Origin: Massiliimalia sp964370215
Lineage (GTDB): Bacteria > Bacillota > Clostridia > Oscillospirales > Ruminococcaceae
Reading direction: 5' to 3'
Assembly: GCA_964370215.1 (NCBI GenBank)
Contig: CAYJIM010000007.1
Location: forward strand, 8,764 to 72,763
DNA: 64,000 nt
A model generated the notes under the pieces. It worked only from the letters and a program-made list of their open reading frames with translations, ran no database searches and was not told the origin of the DNA. Both the position numbers and the translations under genes were made by a program. This document shows positions 29,503 to 37,941 of the stretch, piece by piece (within the stretch, counting starts at the first letter, position 1; every line of letters begins with the position of its first letter).

Positions 29503-30687
29503 ATGATTAGTCTTCTTTTAGCACTTATTTACATTGCTTTTATTAGTTTGGGTTTACCAGATGCGGTGCTTGGAGCTGCTTGGCCACTCATAAGTGACGT
29601 TTTTTTAGTTCCTGTTTCAAGCATGGGTATTGTAACTATTATTATTTCAGCCGGAACAGTAATTTCTAGTCTTAATAGTGATCGTCTAATTAGCAAAATG
29701 GGGGTGCATAAGGTTACATCTTTTAGTGTTTTACTTACTGCTATTTCTTTATTTGGCTTTTCAACAAGTCCTTCCTTTTTTATTTTGTGTTTATGGGCAA
29801 TTCCGTATGGCTTAGGCGCCGGTAGTGTTGATACCGCATTAAACAATTTTGTTGCTGTGCACTATGAAAGTAAACACATGAGTTGGTTACATTGTATGTG
29901 GGGTATAGGTGCAACCTTAGGCCCTTCTATTATGGGAATGGCTTTGACTGGTGGTTATAACTTCCGCATGGGGTACAGCGTTCTTTTTGCAATACAAATT
30001 ATACTTTCTGCAATACTATTTATAAGTAGCCCAATTTGGAAAACCAAGACTTTAGCGTCTCTCACAACAGAAGAAAAAAATGAAAAGCGTACGCTCAGTA
30101 TAAAAGAAATATTTAGTATCAAAGGGGTACCACAAATAGTTATTGCCTTTTTTTGCTTTTGTGCTATTGAGCATACTACCGGACTTTGGGCAAGTAGCTA
30201 TTTAGTGTTTAATCGAGGCGTAAAGCCAGAAGTTGCAGCTGGGTTTGGTGCTCTTTTCTATTTCGGTATTACAATTGGAAGAGGGATTTGTGGTTTTATT
30301 GCTATGAAGTTTAATGATAAGCAAATGATTAGGGTTGGTTCCTTTCTTATGGCCTTGGGGCTATCTATATTGTTCATTCCAGCAAATGAAAAAATTGCAT
30401 TTGTTGGGTTGGCCTTAGTTGGAGTAGGTTCTGCTCCTGTTTTCCCCTGTATAATACATTCAACGCCACTCAATTTTGGTGTTAAAAACTCACAAGCTAT
30501 AACAGGTGTTGAGATGGCTTGTGCGTATACTGGGACACTGACTATGCCTGCATTGTTTGGTGTTATAGGAAGAACAATAAGTTTTAATACGTATCCAATA
30601 TTTATTGGAATACTATTAATTCTTATGATTGTTATGTATGAGCTAATGTTAAAGAGAGTACATGGAGGAAAGAAAAATGAAAATTAA
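29503..30687 (+). CDS. MFS transporter
   Basis: 394 residues with about twelve hydrophobic helices. CGGAGG lies seven bases before ATG 29503. Features typical of sugar-type MFS carriers are visible: a GLPDAVLGAAWP start, a conserved charged loop (SDRLISKMGVHKVTSF) after helix 2, and GLGAGSVDTALNNFVAVHY in helices 4-5. This pattern resembles fucose/glucose-type or YbjJ-like MFS members. The cargo is not determined. It heads an operon with the small basic ORF and the VOC protein, likely under the divergent AraC regulator. Confidence 0.88.
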   Translation: MISLLLALIYIAFISLGLPDAVLGAAWPLISDVFLVPVSSMGIVTIIISAGTVISSLNSDRLISKMGVHKVTSFSVLLTAISLFGFSTSPSFFILCLWAIPYGLGAGSVDTALNNFVAVHYESKHMSWLHCMWGIGATLGPSIMGMALTGGYNFRMGYSVLFAIQIILSAILFISSPIWKTKTLASLTTEEKNEKRTLSIKEIFSIKGVPQIVIAFFCFCAIEHTTGLWASSYLVFNRGVKPEVAAGFGALFYFGITIGRGICGFIAMKFNDKQMIRVGSFLMALGLSILFIPANEKIAFVGLALVGVGSAPVFPCIIHSTPLNFGVKNSQAITGVEMACAYTGTLTMPALFGVIGRTISFNTYPIFIGILLILMIVMYELMLKRVHGGKKNEN

Positions 30688-30793
30688 AACAAGTAAAACA
30701 ATTACCTGTATTACACAAAAAGGCAAAAAAAACAAAAAGAAAGAAATCATTTTCAAATTACCAAATATACATATTGGTGGTGGTAAAAAGTGA
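30677..30793 (+). CDS. 38-residue highly basic small protein, translationally coupled
   Basis: This is a short gene of 38 codons. ATG 30677 has GGAGGAAAG about five bases upstream, inside the end of the MFS gene, whose stop it overlaps by 11 bases. Its own TGA overlaps the GTG start of the VOC gene (GTGA). The protein is rich in lysine (KGKKNKKKE) and ends in IGGGKK. It has one Cys and no membrane segment. I do not recognise it. The overlaps at both ends argue that it is translated, if only to couple the flanking genes. Confidence 0.6.
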   Translation: MKIKTSKTITCITQKGKKNKKKEIIFKLPNIHIGGGKK

Positions 30794-31173
30794 ACATAGA
30801 ACATGTAGCCCTTTATGTAAACGACTTGGAAAAAATGCGAAATTTTTATGAAACATATTTCGGGGCAAAAAGCACTGTTTTATATCACAACAAAAAAACA
30901 AACTTTAGATCGTACTTTTTAAGTTTTGAAAATGGATGTCGTCTTGAAATAATGAATGCTCCAAATTTAGAAGAAAAAAAGGAGCCTAATGTACGTCTTG
31001 GGTACATTCATTTAGCCTTTAGTACAGGAAGCAAAGAAAAGGTTCTTGAACTTACCGAAAAACTTAGGACAGATGGATTTATAGTAACAAGTGAACCAAG
31101 AACAACAGGTGATGGCTATTTTGAATCATGTGTTTTAGATTATGAATCCAATGTAATTGAAATAACAATCTAA
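30790..31173 (+). CDS. VOC-family (glyoxalase/bleomycin-resistance fold) protein
   Basis: 127 residues from GTG 30790, with a GGTGGTGG ribosome site and a four-base overlap with the small basic ORF. It has two beta-alpha-beta-beta-beta modules. Probable metal ligands are His5 (MNIEHVALYV), Glu in CRLEIMN, His in GYIHLAFS and Glu in NVIEITI. Family members are metal-dependent isomerases, lyases or dioxygenases acting on small molecules such as methylglyoxal adducts. Co-transcription with a transporter suggests it acts on the imported compound. Confidence 0.88.
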   Translation: MNIEHVALYVNDLEKMRNFYETYFGAKSTVLYHNKKTNFRSYFLSFENGCRLEIMNAPNLEEKKEPNVRLGYIHLAFSTGSKEKVLELTEKLRTDGFIVTSEPRTTGDGYFESCVLDYESNVIEITI

Positions 31174-31184
31174 GTTCTTTTTGC

Positions 31185-31233
31185 TTGACAAATCTTAAAT
31201 CTAGGCGTACACTTAATGTAGGTGTATGCCTAG
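31185..31233 (+). promoter_or_regulatory. Strong promoter overlapped by a 12-bp inverted repeat (operator candidate) for the cytochrome b5-like gene
   Basis: TTGACA at 31185-31190, 17 bases, TACACT at 31208-31213. An inverted repeat with arms CTAGGCGTACAC (31201-31212) and GTGTATGCCTAG (31222-31233), one mismatch, covers the -10 and the start site. That position fits a repressor operator better than a transcribed hairpin. Confidence 0.65.
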
Positions 31234-31287
31234 GCATTGTATATGTCAATTACAACAAAAGAGTGTTTACACTCGATAGGATTTAAA

Positions 31288-31587
31288 ATGAAAAAGATTG
31301 TTTTTGTATTGGTGCTATTATTTAGTGTTCTTGGTTATGTTGGAGCTGTAGAAGCACAAGAAGAGTTTACTCTTCAAGAGCTCTCTGAGTACAATGGAAA
31401 AAATGGGAATCCTGCGTATATTGCATATGATGGCGTGGTGTACGATGTGAGTAATCATCCAAGATGGAAGTCAGGTACACATAATGGACAAAAAGCTGGT
31501 ACAGATATTACTGATGCTATAAAAAGAGCTCCTCATGGCGCAAGTAAAATTAAAGGTTTACCAGTTGTGGGGCAACTCGTAAAATAA
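31288..31587 (+). CDS. Secreted single-domain cytochrome b5-like heme/steroid-binding protein
   Basis: 99 residues from ATG 31288 (TAGGA upstream). The longer frame from 31237 lacks a ribosome site and would hide the signal peptide. MKKIVFVLVLLFSVLGYVGAVEA is a signal peptide. The rest matches the cytochrome b5-like domain (FTLQELSEYNGKNGNPAYIA, YDGVVYDVSNHPRWKSGTHNG, AGTDITDAIKRAPHG). The His residues in GTHNG and PHG are the expected heme ligands. Predicted location is the periplasm. The redox partner is unknown. It is a single gene with its own promoter and terminator. Confidence 0.85.
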   Translation: MKKIVFVLVLLFSVLGYVGAVEAQEEFTLQELSEYNGKNGNPAYIAYDGVVYDVSNHPRWKSGTHNGQKAGTDITDAIKRAPHGASKIKGLPVVGQLVK

Positions 31588-31604
31588 AGTAATGCATAAA
31601 TTCT

Positions 31605-31638
31605 AAAAAACTGATTTCTTAGAAATCAGTTTTTTTTT
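31605..31638. terminator. Intrinsic terminator after the cytochrome b5-like gene
   Basis: AAAAAACTGATTTCT, a TAG loop, then AGAAATCAGT and nine T. The A-run on the other side makes it potentially bidirectional. Confidence 0.88.
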
Positions 31639-31640
31639 GT

Positions 31641-31668
31641 TTGAAAAAAAAAGGTTCTGTGGTATACT
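31641..31668 (+). promoter_or_regulatory. Promoter of the APC permease gene
   Basis: TTGAAA at 31641-31646, 16 bases, then extended -10 TGG-TATACT at 31663-31668. The 17 bases 31655-31671 are identical to 26902-26918. Confidence 0.6.
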
Positions 31669-31729
31669 ATTAAAAGAGTAGGCATTAAAGGTTTGCATAA
31701 GATTAAATATATTTTTTAGGGAATAGAGT

Positions 31730-33076
31730 GTGATACAAAATAATTTACAAAAAAAATTTGGGTTTATAACTGCCATAGCAATGGTTATTGGTATTGTTAT
31801 TGGAAGCGGTGTGTTTTTTAAAGCTGAAAAAGTGCTTGTTGCTACAAATGGAAATCTTCTGCTTGGGGTATTTGCATGGATAGTTGGAGGCATAATAATG
31901 CTTGTTTGTGCATATGTTTTTTCGATACTGGCTACACGATATGAAAAAGTAAATGGCATAGTAGACTATGCAGAAGCTGCAGCAGGAAAAACATATGGCT
32001 ATTATGTTGGATGGTTTATGTCAACAATATATTATCCTTCTTTAACTGGAATACTTGCATGGGTTTCTGCTAAATATACTGCTGTGTTATTTGGTTTTGA
32101 AGATGTAAATACTGGTTCAACAACATTCATGCTTACAGCACTTTATTTAGTTGCAATGTATGCATTAAATGCATTATCACCAATCTTAGCAGGTAAATTT
32201 CAAGTTTCAACAACAATAGTAAAACTAGTTCCGCTACTTTCGTTAGCAGTCGTTGGTTTTGTTTCAGGTCTTATAAATGGGCAAATGGTCGAAAACTTTA
32301 CCCAAGAGATAGTTGTATTAACAAGTAGTAATCCTCTTTTAACGAGTATCGTTGCAACGGCCTTTGCTTATGAAGGGTGGATTATTGCGACGAGTATAAA
32401 TGCAGAACTTGTTGATGCAAAAAAAAATCTACCTCGTGCTTTAGTGGGAGGGGCAATTGTAATTGTGGTCATTTATATTGCGTACTTTATAGGTTTAGCA
32501 GGAACAATGCCTACTTCAGAGCTTATGGGCGGTGGTGAAGAAGCCGTACGGTTAGCCTTTACATATACTTTTGGAAGATTTGGGGGAAGCTTACTCTTGG
32601 TTTTCATTGTTATTTCATGCCTTGGTACAACAAATGGATTAATGCTCGGTTGTACCCGAGGTTTTTATTCCTTAGCAGTGAGAAATATGGGACCAAAGAC
32701 AGAGGCTTTATCTCGAGTTGATTCAGTTACTAATATGCCAACAAATTCTGCAATTCTTGGATTGTTGCTTTGTGAAGCGTATATTTTCATTTGGTATGGA
32801 AACTTTGCTGGTTGGTGGCCTATCTTTTTGGATGTATCAGAACTTCCAATTGTAACTATGTATGCTTTGTATCTTCCAATCTTTATTTGGGTGATAAAAA
32901 ATATTAGAGATGCATCATTTTTCTCTAGAGTTATCATGCCAGTGCTTGCTCTTATTGGGTCTGTTTTTATGATATATGCCGCCTTTGTTAGTCATGGCAT
33001 AGCTGTGTATGTGTATCTTGCTTTGTTTGCGGTAGTTATGTTTATAGGCTTTTTAGTAAAAGGCAAACGTAGTTAA
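31730..33076 (+). CDS. APC-family amino acid permease
   Basis: 448 residues with about twelve membrane helices. The start is GTG 31730 with AGGGA eight bases upstream. The first helix carries the APC signature ITAIAMVIGIVIGSGVFFKA (broken helix 1, substrate carboxylate binding). Further conserved stretches are FAYEGWIIATSINAEL and PRALVGGAIVIVVIYI, as in serine/threonine or LAT-type exchangers. The substrate is probably an amino acid; which one is not readable. It is monocistronic. Confidence 0.88.
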   Translation: MIQNNLQKKFGFITAIAMVIGIVIGSGVFFKAEKVLVATNGNLLLGVFAWIVGGIIMLVCAYVFSILATRYEKVNGIVDYAEAAAGKTYGYYVGWFMSTIYYPSLTGILAWVSAKYTAVLFGFEDVNTGSTTFMLTALYLVAMYALNALSPILAGKFQVSTTIVKLVPLLSLAVVGFVSGLINGQMVENFTQEIVVLTSSNPLLTSIVATAFAYEGWIIATSINAELVDAKKNLPRALVGGAIVIVVIYIAYFIGLAGTMPTSELMGGGEEAVRLAFTYTFGRFGGSLLLVFIVISCLGTTNGLMLGCTRGFYSLAVRNMGPKTEALSRVDSVTNMPTNSAILGLLLCEAYIFIWYGNFAGWWPIFLDVSELPIVTMYALYLPIFIWVIKNIRDASFFSRVIMPVLALIGSVFMIYAAFVSHGIAVYVYLALFAVVMFIGFLVKGKRS

Positions 33077-33117
33077 GGATTTTTCATTCAGCATCGAATC
33101 GAAGATGCACAGACGTT

Positions 33118-34191
33118 TTAAAAAGCTGCTGGTATTAAATCTAATCCAGCAGTTTCTTCAAAACCGAACATAAGATTCATTGATTGTACCGCTAGTCCGC
33201 TTGCGCCTTTTAACATATTATCTAATACAGTAGTTATTTGAAGCATTGTGCCGTTATTAACTACATAGATATTCATATCACAAAAATTTGTAAAACGAAC
33301 ATTTTTTGTTTTTGTTAAAACTCCTTTTGGTAGCACTCGGACAAATGGCTCATTACTATAAAAGTCTTCATATGTTTTTCGGATTTTAGCTTCTGTTTCT
33401 TCGGTGGTTTTTCCCTTGTAAAAATCTTCATTTAAAGTGGCATAAACAGTTGCTAAAATACCACGACTCATTGGTACTAGGTGTGGGGTAAAAACAACTT
33501 GTATTTTTTTTCCAGCAATCTGAGTTAGGTTTCTTTCAATCTCAGGTGTATGACGATGAGCACCTACTCCGTATGCACTACAGGATTCTCCACTTTCAGA
33601 AAAATTGTTTGAGGCACTTGGTTCACGTCCAGTTCCTGTTGTGCCACTTTTACAATCAGCAACAATTAAATCACAATTAATTATATTATTTTTGATGGCA
33701 GGAATAAGTGAGAGGGTAGTTGCTGTTACATAGCATCCTGGATTCCCAATTATGGATGCGTTTTTAATTTTTTCGCGATTCATTTCTTGTAAACCATAAA
33801 CAGCTTCGCAGTGTATTTCTGGGTGTTTCCAGTCATTTTTATACCATTTTTTAAATGTTTCTTCATCGTCTCCAAATCGAAAATCTGCCGACATGTCAAT
33901 AAGCTTTTTGCCGTTTTTCTTTGCTTGATATGCATATGATTCAGCTATTCCATGAGGTAATGCAGTGAAAATAAGGTCTGCATCTTTCATAACATCATCA
34001 GCACTTACTAGTGTTCCATTTGTTTTATTTGAAAGCATTCCATAAAGGCTTGGGTATACATCCTGTATGTTTTGGCCTTCAAAACTAACAGAACTTAGAA
34101 TAAGATTTTTTACATGTGGGTGTCTTACTAATAAACGAACTAATTCTGCTCCGACATATCCTGTAGCACCTATTATTCCAACTGTTATCAT
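33118..34191 (-). CDS. argC: N-acetyl-gamma-glutamyl-phosphate reductase
   Basis: 357 residues. The Rossmann start (VGIIGATGYVGAELVRLLVRH), the catalytic Cys box (GNPGCYVTATTLSL) and the His box (GVGAHRHTPEIERNL) identify ArgC. It reduces N-acetylglutamyl phosphate to the semialdehyde with NADPH, step three of arginine biosynthesis. AGAGG lies before ATG 34191. No other arg gene is in the window, so the pathway is dispersed here. It is divergent from the lipoprotein gene with only 45 bases between starts. Confidence 0.95.
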   Translation of the reverse strand: MITVGIIGATGYVGAELVRLLVRHPHVKNLILSSVSFEGQNIQDVYPSLYGMLSNKTNGTLVSADDVMKDADLIFTALPHGIAESYAYQAKKNGKKLIDMSADFRFGDDEETFKKWYKNDWKHPEIHCEAVYGLQEMNREKIKNASIIGNPGCYVTATTLSLIPAIKNNIINCDLIVADCKSGTTGTGREPSASNNFSESGESCSAYGVGAHRHTPEIERNLTQIAGKKIQVVFTPHLVPMSRGILATVYATLNEDFYKGKTTEETEAKIRKTYEDFYSNEPFVRVLPKGVLTKTKNVRFTNFCDMNIYVVNNGTMLQITTVLDNMLKGASGLAVQSMNLMFGFEETAGLDLIPAAF

Positions 34192-34236
34192 TATATACCT
34201 CTTGAATACTCTTTTAAAAAATGATACATTAAACGT

Positions 34237-34638
34237 ATGAAAAAATCAAGCTATATGCAAGCCCTTGTTGTTTGTGTTTTATGTACAATTCTTTTTATAT
34301 CGTGCGAAACAGTGCCTACAGAGGTACCGTTTGATGTTACTGAAGCTGAGTTATTGCAAATGGCTCAAACGGCCATTGATGATAGCAAGCCTGCTACTGC
34401 ACGATATTATTTTGAAACTATGATAAGTCGCTTTGGTATGAATCAAGCTTCTTTAGTTATAGCAGAATTTGAGCTTGCTCATTTAGATGTTAAAGAAAAC
34501 AAATTTGATGCTGCAAAACCAGTGCTAGAGAGAATTATTTCCTATTACAGTGATCCGCAATTGGCTCAGATTTTACCACCTGAATATAAAAAACTCGCCG
34601 AAATTGATTTAGCAAAGATTATCGAATCGGAAAATTAA
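34237..34638 (+). CDS. Small lipoprotein with TPR-like repeats
   Basis: 133 residues. The signal peptide MKKSSYMQALVVCVLCTILF ends in a spirochete-type lipobox (FIS-C). The mature part is alpha-helical with TPR-like periodicity (QMAQTAIDDSKPATARYYFETMIS, then KENKFDAAKPVLERIISYY). No strong ribosome site precedes ATG 34237, and ATG 34255 is an alternative start. It is probably periplasmic and lipid anchored, perhaps a scaffold for another envelope protein. Function is unknown. Confidence 0.8.
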   Translation: MKKSSYMQALVVCVLCTILFISCETVPTEVPFDVTEAELLQMAQTAIDDSKPATARYYFETMISRFGMNQASLVIAEFELAHLDVKENKFDAAKPVLERIISYYSDPQLAQILPPEYKKLAEIDLAKIIESEN

Positions 34639-34660
34639 TTCCCTTATGGAGAATAGTATT

Positions 34661-34688
34661 GGCAAGCTAGTAGTAGCTTGCCCTTTTT
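34661..34688 (+). terminator. Intrinsic terminator after the lipoprotein gene
   Basis: Perfect 9-bp stem GGCAAGCTA / TAGCTTGCC around a GTAG loop, then C and seven T. Confidence 0.9.
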
Positions 34689-34751
34689 TTATAAGTGTTT
34701 ATTTTTTTTCTGTCAAAAAAATAAAACCACACTTTAAATGTAGAAAATGTA

Positions 34752-34780
34752 TTGCCAAACATACAAAAAAATGGTATAGT
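34752..34780 (+). promoter_or_regulatory. Promoter of adk
   Basis: TTGCCA, 17 bases, extended TGG-TATAGT. It leaves a ~145-base AT-rich leader before adk in which I see no gene. Confidence 0.7.
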
Positions 34781-34933
34781 CATGTCGAGACAAAAAGGTA
34801 TAGATGATAATTGCTTGTGAATAATTTCTTTCGTATAAGAGTAAATGTATTGTTACTTTTGTACCATATTAGTATTTAACTATATGTAAATAGGAAAGGT
34901 AAGGAGAAGAGCAAAAATTGCAGGAGTGGAAGT

Positions 34934-35569
34934 ATGAATTTCATTTTTTTGGGACCTCCAGGAGCAGGTAAAGGTACCTTAGCGTCTGTTATTTCCTTAA
35001 AGCATGGAATCCCGCATGTTTCAACGGGAGTTATTTTTAGGGAGGCTATTAAAGCAAATAGCACCCTTGGATTAAAAGTTAAAGCTATAATAGATTCTGG
35101 GAATCTTGTAAATGATGATTTGACTATAGAGCTCGTGCAAGATAGGCTTTCAAATCCTGATGTAGAAAATGGCTTTATCTTAGATGGTTTTCCACGAACG
35201 ATAGCGCAAGCTAATGGTCTTAGTTCAATCATTTCAATTGATACGGTTGTTAACTTTAATATTAGCGATGAAAATGTTATCAAAAGACTTTCTGGGCGTA
35301 GGGTTTGTGAAAACTGTGGCCAGAGTTATCATATTGAATTTATTAAGCCTAAAGTAGAAGGTGTTTGTGATGTTTGCTCTGGTAAACTTATTACACGCCA
35401 AGACGATAAGGTTGAGTCTATAAAAAATCGACTAGAGGTATATCGTAATCAAACAGAACCTTTAATTGATTTTTATTCAAAAAAGGATGTGATGTATAAT
35501 TTGGATGCATCCTTAAGTACACAAGAAATTCTTGAAAATTTTTTAAAAGACTTTCCTGTAAAGTGCTAA
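34934..35569 (+). CDS. adk: Adenylate kinase
   Basis: 211 residues. The P-loop GPPGAGKGT at the N-terminus, the NMP-binding part (HVSTGVIFREAI), DGFPRT, and a zinc-type LID with four cysteines (CENCG ... CDVCSG) are all visible, followed by RQDDK. It interconverts AMP, ADP and ATP. GGAG lies ahead of ATG 34934. It appears to be monocistronic, with its own strong promoter. Confidence 0.96.
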   Translation: MNFIFLGPPGAGKGTLASVISLKHGIPHVSTGVIFREAIKANSTLGLKVKAIIDSGNLVNDDLTIELVQDRLSNPDVENGFILDGFPRTIAQANGLSSIISIDTVVNFNISDENVIKRLSGRRVCENCGQSYHIEFIKPKVEGVCDVCSGKLITRQDDKVESIKNRLEVYRNQTEPLIDFYSKKDVMYNLDASLSTQEILENFLKDFPVKC

Positions 35570-35628
35570 GACATTACATAATTTTGTTTTATATAACAAG
35601 TTATTATATTTAGAGTTGTTGCAACCAC

Positions 35629-35657
35629 TTGACTAATCGCTAATGGTTTGGTAACAT
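35629..35657 (+). promoter_or_regulatory. Promoter of the rpsT-HU-lnt-bactofilin unit
   Basis: TTGACT, 17 bases, TAACAT, followed by a short leader with GGGGG at 35674-35678 as the rpsT ribosome site. Confidence 0.6.
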
Positions 35658-35685
35658 ACTTATACTTTTATTTGGGGGTTTTCTT

Positions 35686-35964
35686 TTGGCAGGAAAAAAA
35701 TCATCAGCAGAAAAAAGACACAGACAGAGTGAAGAAAGACGATTTCGAAACAAAGCTGTAAAAAGTTCTGCTCGTACACATGCAAAGAAATTTGTCCAGG
35801 CTGTGCATGCTAAAGATCAAGCATTAGCCGGTGAAACATTAAAAAAACTATGTAAAGAACTTGACACTGCAAAGAGTAAGGGTATTTTAAGTCCTAACTC
35901 TGTATCACGCAAAAAATCAAGAATGATGAAGTTATTTAATGTTTCTTTTAATGCAGCAAAATAA
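35686..35964 (+). CDS. rpsT: 30S ribosomal protein S20
   Basis: 92 residues. The Lys/Arg-rich helix-bundle sequence (SSAEKRHRQSEERRFRNKAV ... THAKKF ... GILSPNSVSRKKSRM) matches S20, a primary 16S rRNA binder. The start codon is TTG 35686, seven bases after GGGGG. A TTG or otherwise weak start is common for rpsT and is linked to its autogenous control in Escherichia coli; the same is only inferred here. The HU-family gene follows 38 bases later. Confidence 0.95.
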   Translation: MAGKKSSAEKRHRQSEERRFRNKAVKSSARTHAKKFVQAVHAKDQALAGETLKKLCKELDTAKSKGILSPNSVSRKKSRMMKLFNVSFNAAK

Positions 35965-36002
35965 GGAAACTTGCTTTGTTGTAATGACATGAGGAGTTTG
36001 TG

Positions 36003-36317
36003 ATGGATTCAAAAAAGGTAACGAAGAATGATTTGATTGATATGATATATCTTTCAACTAAACACGAGAAAAAAGTAGTACAGTGTGTTCTTGAATCCTT
36101 GCTTGAAAACATCAAAGCCTCTCTAAAAGATGGTGCAACTATAGAGTTGCGCGGGTTTGGCACATTAGAACCTCGTCTCAGAAAGGGACGTTTGCGAGCT
36201 CGCAATCCAAAAACTGGAGAAGAACTTTCAGTTGCACCTCATTATGTGGTAGCCTTTCGCTCGGGTCAAGAGCTAAAAAGTGCCTTATGGAATTTACCTA
36301 TTTCAAAGGACAAATGA
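36003..36317 (+). CDS. HU/IHF-family DNA-binding protein
   Basis: 104 residues from ATG 36003, six bases after GAGGAG. The family profile is clear: helices (NDLIDMIYLSTKHEKKVVQCVLESLL), then the beta-arm region (GATIELRGFGTLEPRLRKGR, RARNPKTGEELSV). These dimers bend DNA and compact the nucleoid. The C-terminus overlaps lnt by four bases (ATGA), so lnt translation is probably coupled to it. Confidence 0.92.
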   Translation: MDSKKVTKNDLIDMIYLSTKHEKKVVQCVLESLLENIKASLKDGATIELRGFGTLEPRLRKGRLRARNPKTGEELSVAPHYVVAFRSGQELKSALWNLPISKDK

Positions 36318-37939
36318 AAAAAATACTCACCGATGTGCTCTTGCTCGTAAGTGCACTTATACTTTTTATTCTTGCACATCCCAATGTACTCGTTGTAAAC
36401 GGTATTCCTTTTTTTGCTTATTTCTTTTTGATTCCAATTTTTATTTTAATTAAACGACTTTCTTTTAAGACGGTATGGCTATACGGATTTTTGTATGGTT
36501 TTTTGTGTTATGCTTTTTATGCGTACTGGCTCATCAGCTTTCATACATTAGGGTTGCAAGTTATTGCTAGTCTTTTTGGGTTGCAATATGCAGTTTTGTT
36601 TGTTGTTCTGAAATTCGTTTCCAAGTATTTTATTAAACATTCATGGATTGCAATGTGGATTATTTGGTGTGGATATGAATATCTTCGTACACTTGGTTTT
36701 CTTGGATTTAGCTATGGAAGCATTGCCTACACTCAGTGGCAAGTACTCCCTTTAATTCAGATTGTAGATATTGTAGGAGTTTGGGGGATTTGTGCCTTTG
36801 TAACCTATCCTTCGGCGCTTTTATCAAAAATGGTATATCCTCTTTTTGAGAACAAAGAACAAAAGAGCATTTCTTTCCTTCCTTTTCTAAAGTTATCTGC
36901 TACAAAGCATTTGGTAGCAATTATTGCATATGGCATTGTGTTTGTATTAGTTTTAGTGTATGGATTGATATCTCAAAAAGATTATTCTTCGTATGAACAT
37001 AAGACTGTGGCACTTATACAACCTAACTCAGATCCTTGGGAAGGTGGAACCGCTGGATACAAACAAGATTTGAATACTTTAAAAAATCTTACTGATGCTG
37101 CCTTGCGCGTAGACGATACTATTGATTTTGTAGTTTGGCCTGAAACTTCTTTTGTACCAAGCATTCGTTATCATTATAAACATAGAACAGACCGCACACG
37201 CTTAGAGTTAGTTTTTAATTTGCTTGAGTATATTAATTCTAAACAGATACCATTTGTAATTGGAAATGGAGATACGAGTGAAGGCTATACACAAACAGGT
37301 GCCTTTGATACTATTAGCTATAACTCAGCTTTTTTATTTAGGCCCGCTGAAAATGTATTGCCGCCGAATCCGGATATTTATAATAAAATGCATTTAGTAC
37401 CATTTGCCGAGCATTTTCCTTACGACAACATATTTCCATGGTTTAATAATCTTTTACTAGAACATGATACACATTTTTGGCAAGCAGGTGATGAAGCTGT
37501 AGTATTTGAAATTGATGGTTTGAAATGTAGTACTCCAATTTGCTTTGAAGATACATTTGGATATATTGGACGACGTTTTGTTCAAAAGGGTGCACAGGTA
37601 TTTGTTAATCTCTCAAATGATTCTTGGGCTAATAGTGTCGTTTGCCAGTATCAACATCTTTCAATGGCTGTATTTCGCTCTATTGAAAATAGGATACCAA
37701 CTATTCGTTCAACTGCATCAGGACAAACGGCAATTATTGATCCTAATGGAAAGGTTGTTTCTATGGCCGAACCATTTGAGGAAACATTTCTTGTGGGTAG
37801 TTTTCCTGTTGTAGATAAAACAGACACAACACTGTATACTAAATATGGTGATTATTTAGGAATTGTTTTTATTGTACTTACATGCTTAATTATAGCTTGT
37901 ACAATTTTTAATTTTGTGGTATATAAATATAGAGGGTAA
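36314..37939 (+). CDS. lnt: Apolipoprotein N-acyltransferase
   Basis: About 541 residues from ATG 36314 (AAAGGA upstream, ATGA overlap with the HU gene). Several N-terminal membrane helices precede a nitrilase-fold periplasmic domain and a last C-terminal helix. The catalytic triad is visible: Glu in VVWPETS (~276), Lys in NKMHLVPFAEHFPY (~358) and Cys in TPICFED (~410). It adds the third acyl chain to lipoproteins, which suits a lipoprotein-rich spirochete envelope. Confidence 0.94.
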   Translation: MKKILTDVLLLVSALILFILAHPNVLVVNGIPFFAYFFLIPIFILIKRLSFKTVWLYGFLYGFLCYAFYAYWLISFHTLGLQVIASLFGLQYAVLFVVLKFVSKYFIKHSWIAMWIIWCGYEYLRTLGFLGFSYGSIAYTQWQVLPLIQIVDIVGVWGICAFVTYPSALLSKMVYPLFENKEQKSISFLPFLKLSATKHLVAIIAYGIVFVLVLVYGLISQKDYSSYEHKTVALIQPNSDPWEGGTAGYKQDLNTLKNLTDAALRVDDTIDFVVWPETSFVPSIRYHYKHRTDRTRLELVFNLLEYINSKQIPFVIGNGDTSEGYTQTGAFDTISYNSAFLFRPAENVLPPNPDIYNKMHLVPFAEHFPYDNIFPWFNNLLLEHDTHFWQAGDEAVVFEIDGLKCSTPICFEDTFGYIGRRFVQKGAQVFVNLSNDSWANSVVCQYQHLSMAVFRSIENRIPTIRSTASGQTAIIDPNGKVVSMAEPFEETFLVGSFPVVDKTDTTLYTKYGDYLGIVFIVLTCLIIACTIFNFVVYKYRG

Positions 37940-37941
37940 AA

